A stretch of 8,494 bases of DNA from Clostridia bacterium. GTDB taxonomy: Bacteria; Bacillota; Clostridia; TANB77; UBA1234. Of this stretch, positions 6,171 through 8,494 are shown piece by piece; positions within the stretch are counted from its first letter, which is position 1, and the number at the start of each line of letters is the position of its first letter. Location of the stretch: assembly GCA_900765095.1 (NCBI GenBank), contig CAAFRB010000095.1, positions 1-8,494 of the forward strand, in the 5' to 3' direction. A program made the position numbers and the translations under genes. Below the pieces are notes generated by a model. The model was not told the DNA's origin and ran no database searches. It saw only the letters and a list, made by a program, of their open reading frames with translations.

Positions 6171-6176
6171 ACTAAT

Positions 6177-8494
6177 ATGGGAAAAATGAAAGTACATGAG
6201 TTGGCTAAGGAATTAAATATGGCAAGTAAGGAGTTATTAGATAAACTGATTAAATTAAATTATAACGTAAAGAGTCACTTATCTACGCTTGAGGAAGATG
6301 AAGTGGTGAAGATAAAAAAACAATTGAAAGGAAATAGTCCAAATTCAGCTTCGAGCACCAAAAAAGAGAATGATGCTCCTAAAAAAGAAAAGAAACCTAT
6401 AGCTCCTGTTATAATAAGAAGAGAAGTTACTAGAATAGATAGTAACAGTTCGCAAATAAAGAAAGCGGATAATAAAGACTCTAGAGATGAATTAGGTGTA
6501 GTTCAGAGAAGAACAGATACATCTATGAATATAAAATATAGAACCCCTCCTAGACAAATAGGAAGTATAACCCCTAAAGTAGAAGTGCCAAAGGCAGAAC
6601 CTGTAAAAAATGAAATAAAGAACGAGGTGAAGAAAATTGAACCTCAAAAGATAGAATCTAAGAAAGAAGAAAAAAAGGAAGAAATACCAGTAAAAGAAAA
6701 AACTATTGAAAATATAGAAAAGAATGTGGCGGTTAAAGAAGAAATTAAGAGAAAAGAAGTAAAGCCAGTTGTTAAAACAGAAACAAAGGCTGAAAATAAA
6801 CCTAAAGAAATACCAGTATTAAAGGATGAAGTTGAAGTGAAAAAAGAGCAACCAAAAATGGAATCTAGTGAAAAAACAAATAATAATAAACCAAGAGTTG
6901 AGAATAAGAATATGGATAATCAATATCAAAAACAAAGACAAGATAATAATAGAAATAATCAAGAAAGATTTCAAAATAATAATCAAAATAAACATCAAAG
7001 ATTTGATGGAAATAAAGATGGCAATAGAGAAAATAGATACGATGGAAGAAGAAATGATAATAGATTCCAAAAAGATAATAAATTCCAAAATAATAGAGAT
7101 CAAAGAAACAACAATGAAGGAAACAGACAAGGTGTATATAACAAAGACCAACGCAGATTTAATAACAATAGTAGACCTGCTCAAACTAGAGAAAACAAAG
7201 TAGAAAAAGACATTAAAGGAATTATTGCTGCTAGTACAGAAGTGTCTACTAAGGAAGCTGGTAGAGAAGCTGTAAGAACTGGTTACAAAGATAAAGAAAA
7301 AGACAACAGAAAGTTTGAAGAATCAACTAAGAAGATGAGTAAAGCTAGAAGCTCAAGAGCAGAAAGAGATGACATCAATTTCGATAAATTAAAGGATTTA
7401 CAATCTGAAAGTAATTTCTCAAATATGTTTAACGATACAGACAGTAAAATGTTCGATTATTATGATTTATCTAGAGGAAAAGGCAAAAAGAAAAATAAGA
7501 AAAAACCAACTGAAAGTAAAGAACATATTGATCAAAAAATATTTGAACTTACAGATATTGATTTGCCTGAAACAGTCACAGTTAAAGAGCTTGCAGAAAA
7601 ATTAAAGAAGCAAGCATCTGAAATTATAAAGAAATTAATGGGATATGGTGTGTTAGCTACGCTTAATAACGAATTAGATTTTGATACAGCTTATCTAGTT
7701 GCCAGTGAATTTGGTGTAACAGCTCATAAAAAAGAAACATTATCTGATGAGGATATTCTATTTGATGATACAGACGATAATGAAGATGAACTAGTTCCAA
7801 GACCTCCAATAGTAGTTGTTATGGGACACGTAGATCATGGTAAGACTTCACTTCTTGATGCTATTAGATCAACAAATGTAATAGAAAAAGAGGCTGGTGG
7901 TATCACACAACACATAGGTGCTTATAAAGTCGAAATAGGTGGTAGAGAAATTACATTTATAGATACACCAGGACACGAAGCCTTTACGGCTATGCGTGCA
8001 AGAGGAGCACAAGTTACAGACGTTGCAATTATAGTTGTAGCAGCTGATGATGGTATAATGCCACAGACAATTGAAGCAATAAATCATGCTAAAGCAGCTG
8101 GAGTGTCAATAATTGTTGCTATCAACAAGATTGATAAAGAAGGCGCAAATGTAGATAGAGTAAAACAAGAAATAATGGAATATGGATTAGTACCTGAAGA
8201 ATGGGGCGGTGACACAATTTGCGTTCCAATATCAGCAAAACAACACAAGAATATTGACTCATTGTTAGAAATGGTTTTACTTGTTGCAGATATGAAAGAA
8301 TTAAAAGCAAATCCAAATAAACAATCAAAAGGAACAGTCTTAGAGGCCAGACTTGATAAAAACACTGGTATTACTGCATCACTTCTTGTACAAAGGGGTA
8401 CACTAAATATAGGTGATACAATCGTAGTTGGAAGCGTAATAGGAAAAATCAGAGGAATGATAGACGATAAAGGACAAAAAGTTAAAGCGGCTGG
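6177..8494 (+). CDS. infB: Translation initiation factor IF-2, 3' end beyond window
   Basis: IF-2 is the GTPase that delivers initiator fMet-tRNA to the 30S subunit and promotes subunit joining. The visible 772 residues include a first IF2_N domain (about 4-54, MKVHELAKELNMASKELLDK) and a long Lys/Glu/Pro linker. An Asn/Arg/Gln-rich segment follows (about 235-341), then a basic GKGKKKNKKK stretch and a second IF2_N domain (about 463-515). The G domain has G1 GHVDHGKT (550-557), G2 GGITQHIG (574-581), G3 DTPGH (596-600), G4 NKID (650-653) and G5 SAK (686-688). Domain II begins near 715 and is cut at the edge. The G domain starts more than 300 residues later than in B. subtilis IF-2, so the complete protein should be roughly 1,000 residues or more. 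Internal starts that yield shorter isoforms, known in other bacteria, are possible but not shown here. Confidence 0.97.
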   Translation, partial: MGKMKVHELAKELNMASKELLDKLIKLNYNVKSHLSTLEEDEVVKIKKQLKGNSPNSASSTKKENDAPKKEKKPIAPVIIRREVTRIDSNSSQIKKADNKDSRDELGVVQRRTDTSMNIKYRTPPRQIGSITPKVEVPKAEPVKNEIKNEVKKIEPQKIESKKEEKKEEIPVKEKTIENIEKNVAVKEEIKRKEVKPVVKTETKAENKPKEIPVLKDEVEVKKEQPKMESSEKTNNNKPRVENKNMDNQYQKQRQDNNRNNQERFQNNNQNKHQRFDGNKDGNRENRYDGRRNDNRFQKDNKFQNNRDQRNNNEGNRQGVYNKDQRRFNNNSRPAQTRENKVEKDIKGIIAASTEVSTKEAGREAVRTGYKDKEKDNRKFEESTKKMSKARSSRAERDDINFDKLKDLQSESNFSNMFNDTDSKMFDYYDLSRGKGKKKNKKKPTESKEHIDQKIFELTDIDLPETVTVKELAEKLKKQASEIIKKLMGYGVLATLNNELDFDTAYLVASEFGVTAHKKETLSDEDILFDDTDDNEDELVPRPPIVVVMGHVDHGKTSLLDAIRSTNVIEKEAGGITQHIGAYKVEIGGREITFIDTPGHEAFTAMRARGAQVTDVAIIVVAADDGIMPQTIEAINHAKAAGVSIIVAINKIDKEGANVDRVKQEIMEYGLVPEEWGGDTICVPISAKQHKNIDSLLEMVLLVADMKELKANPNKQSKGTVLEARLDKNTGITASLLVQRGTLNIGDTIVVGSVIGKIRGMIDDKGQKVKAA
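6879..7200 (+). repeat. Asn/Arg/Gln-coding low-complexity segment within infB
   Basis: AAT, CAA and AGA codons dominate this stretch and form imperfect triplet repeats such as AATAATAAT. It encodes residues 235-341 of IF-2, with blocks such as NNRNNQERFQNNNQNKHQRF. The segment has almost no hydrophobic residues other than scattered Phe and Tyr, so it should be disordered. Its reverse strand is open for over 100 codons only because of this composition. Confidence 0.8.

Noticed and set aside
6819..7184. Reverse-strand hydrophobic open frame opposite infB
   Set aside because: It is a compositional shadow of the Asn/Lys-rich IF-2 segment and has no plausible gene signals.
7869..8365. Reverse-strand open frames opposite the IF-2 G domain
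   Set aside because: They mirror a highly conserved coding region and show no recognisable protein features.
1..8494. CRISPR array, tRNA, rRNA, insertion-sequence ends or attachment-site repeats
   Set aside because: None was visible by eye. The left boundary of the accessory region lies outside the window, so flanking repeats could not be assessed.

Overview
The window looks like chromosomal DNA of a low-GC Bacillota, most likely an uncharacterised member of the Clostridia. The evidence is strong A+T bias in every codon position, AAGGAGG-type ribosome binding sites, frequent TTG and GTG starts, and the typical Gram-positive gene order rimP-nusA-ylxR-ylxQ-infB. All visible genes lie on the + strand. 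Every stop is TAA or TAG and tryptophan is TGG, so nothing suggests a recoded genome. The species cannot be named from the sequence alone.

Region 1 (about 1-2539) is accessory DNA. It holds a divergent uracil-DNA-glycosylase-superfamily gene with a probable TTG start. Next comes a large serine recombinase broken by an internal deletion: the N-terminal catalytic domain and the C-terminal zinc ribbon survive in different frames, and the middle is gone. The deletion joint shows a likely microhomology scar. An intact RhuM-family gene follows. This looks like the remnant of an integrated mobile element with two intact cargo genes.

Region 2 (2539-3856) holds rbgA (a circularly permuted GTPase for late 50S assembly) and mrnC (mini-RNase III, 23S rRNA maturation). 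The rbgA reading frame overlaps the RhuM stop codon by one base (TAATG). The accessory segment therefore ends flush with the housekeeping gene, and expression of the two may now be coupled.

Region 3 (3857-4048) is a 192-base spacer. It has a good sigma-A promoter, a strong 11-bp hairpin about 20 bases past the predicted transcription start, and a downstream segment that could pair with the hairpin's right arm. It is the leader of the next operon and may also terminate the previous one.

Region 4 (4049-8494) is the tight operon rimP, nusA, ylxR/rnpM, ylxQ and infB. Their products act in 30S maturation, transcription elongation and antitermination, RNase P modulation, K-turn RNA binding and translation initiation. 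infB runs off the right edge. Its protein has an unusually long N-terminal region with an Asn/Arg/Gln-rich segment of about 105 residues between its two IF2_N domains. From rbgA onwards the window reads as a block for ribosome maturation and translation.

I do not see a clear new biological system. The best candidates for a closer look are the glycosylase-like/recombinase/RhuM island fused to the ribosome-assembly operon, the possible RNA switch before rimP, and the prion-like segment of IF2.
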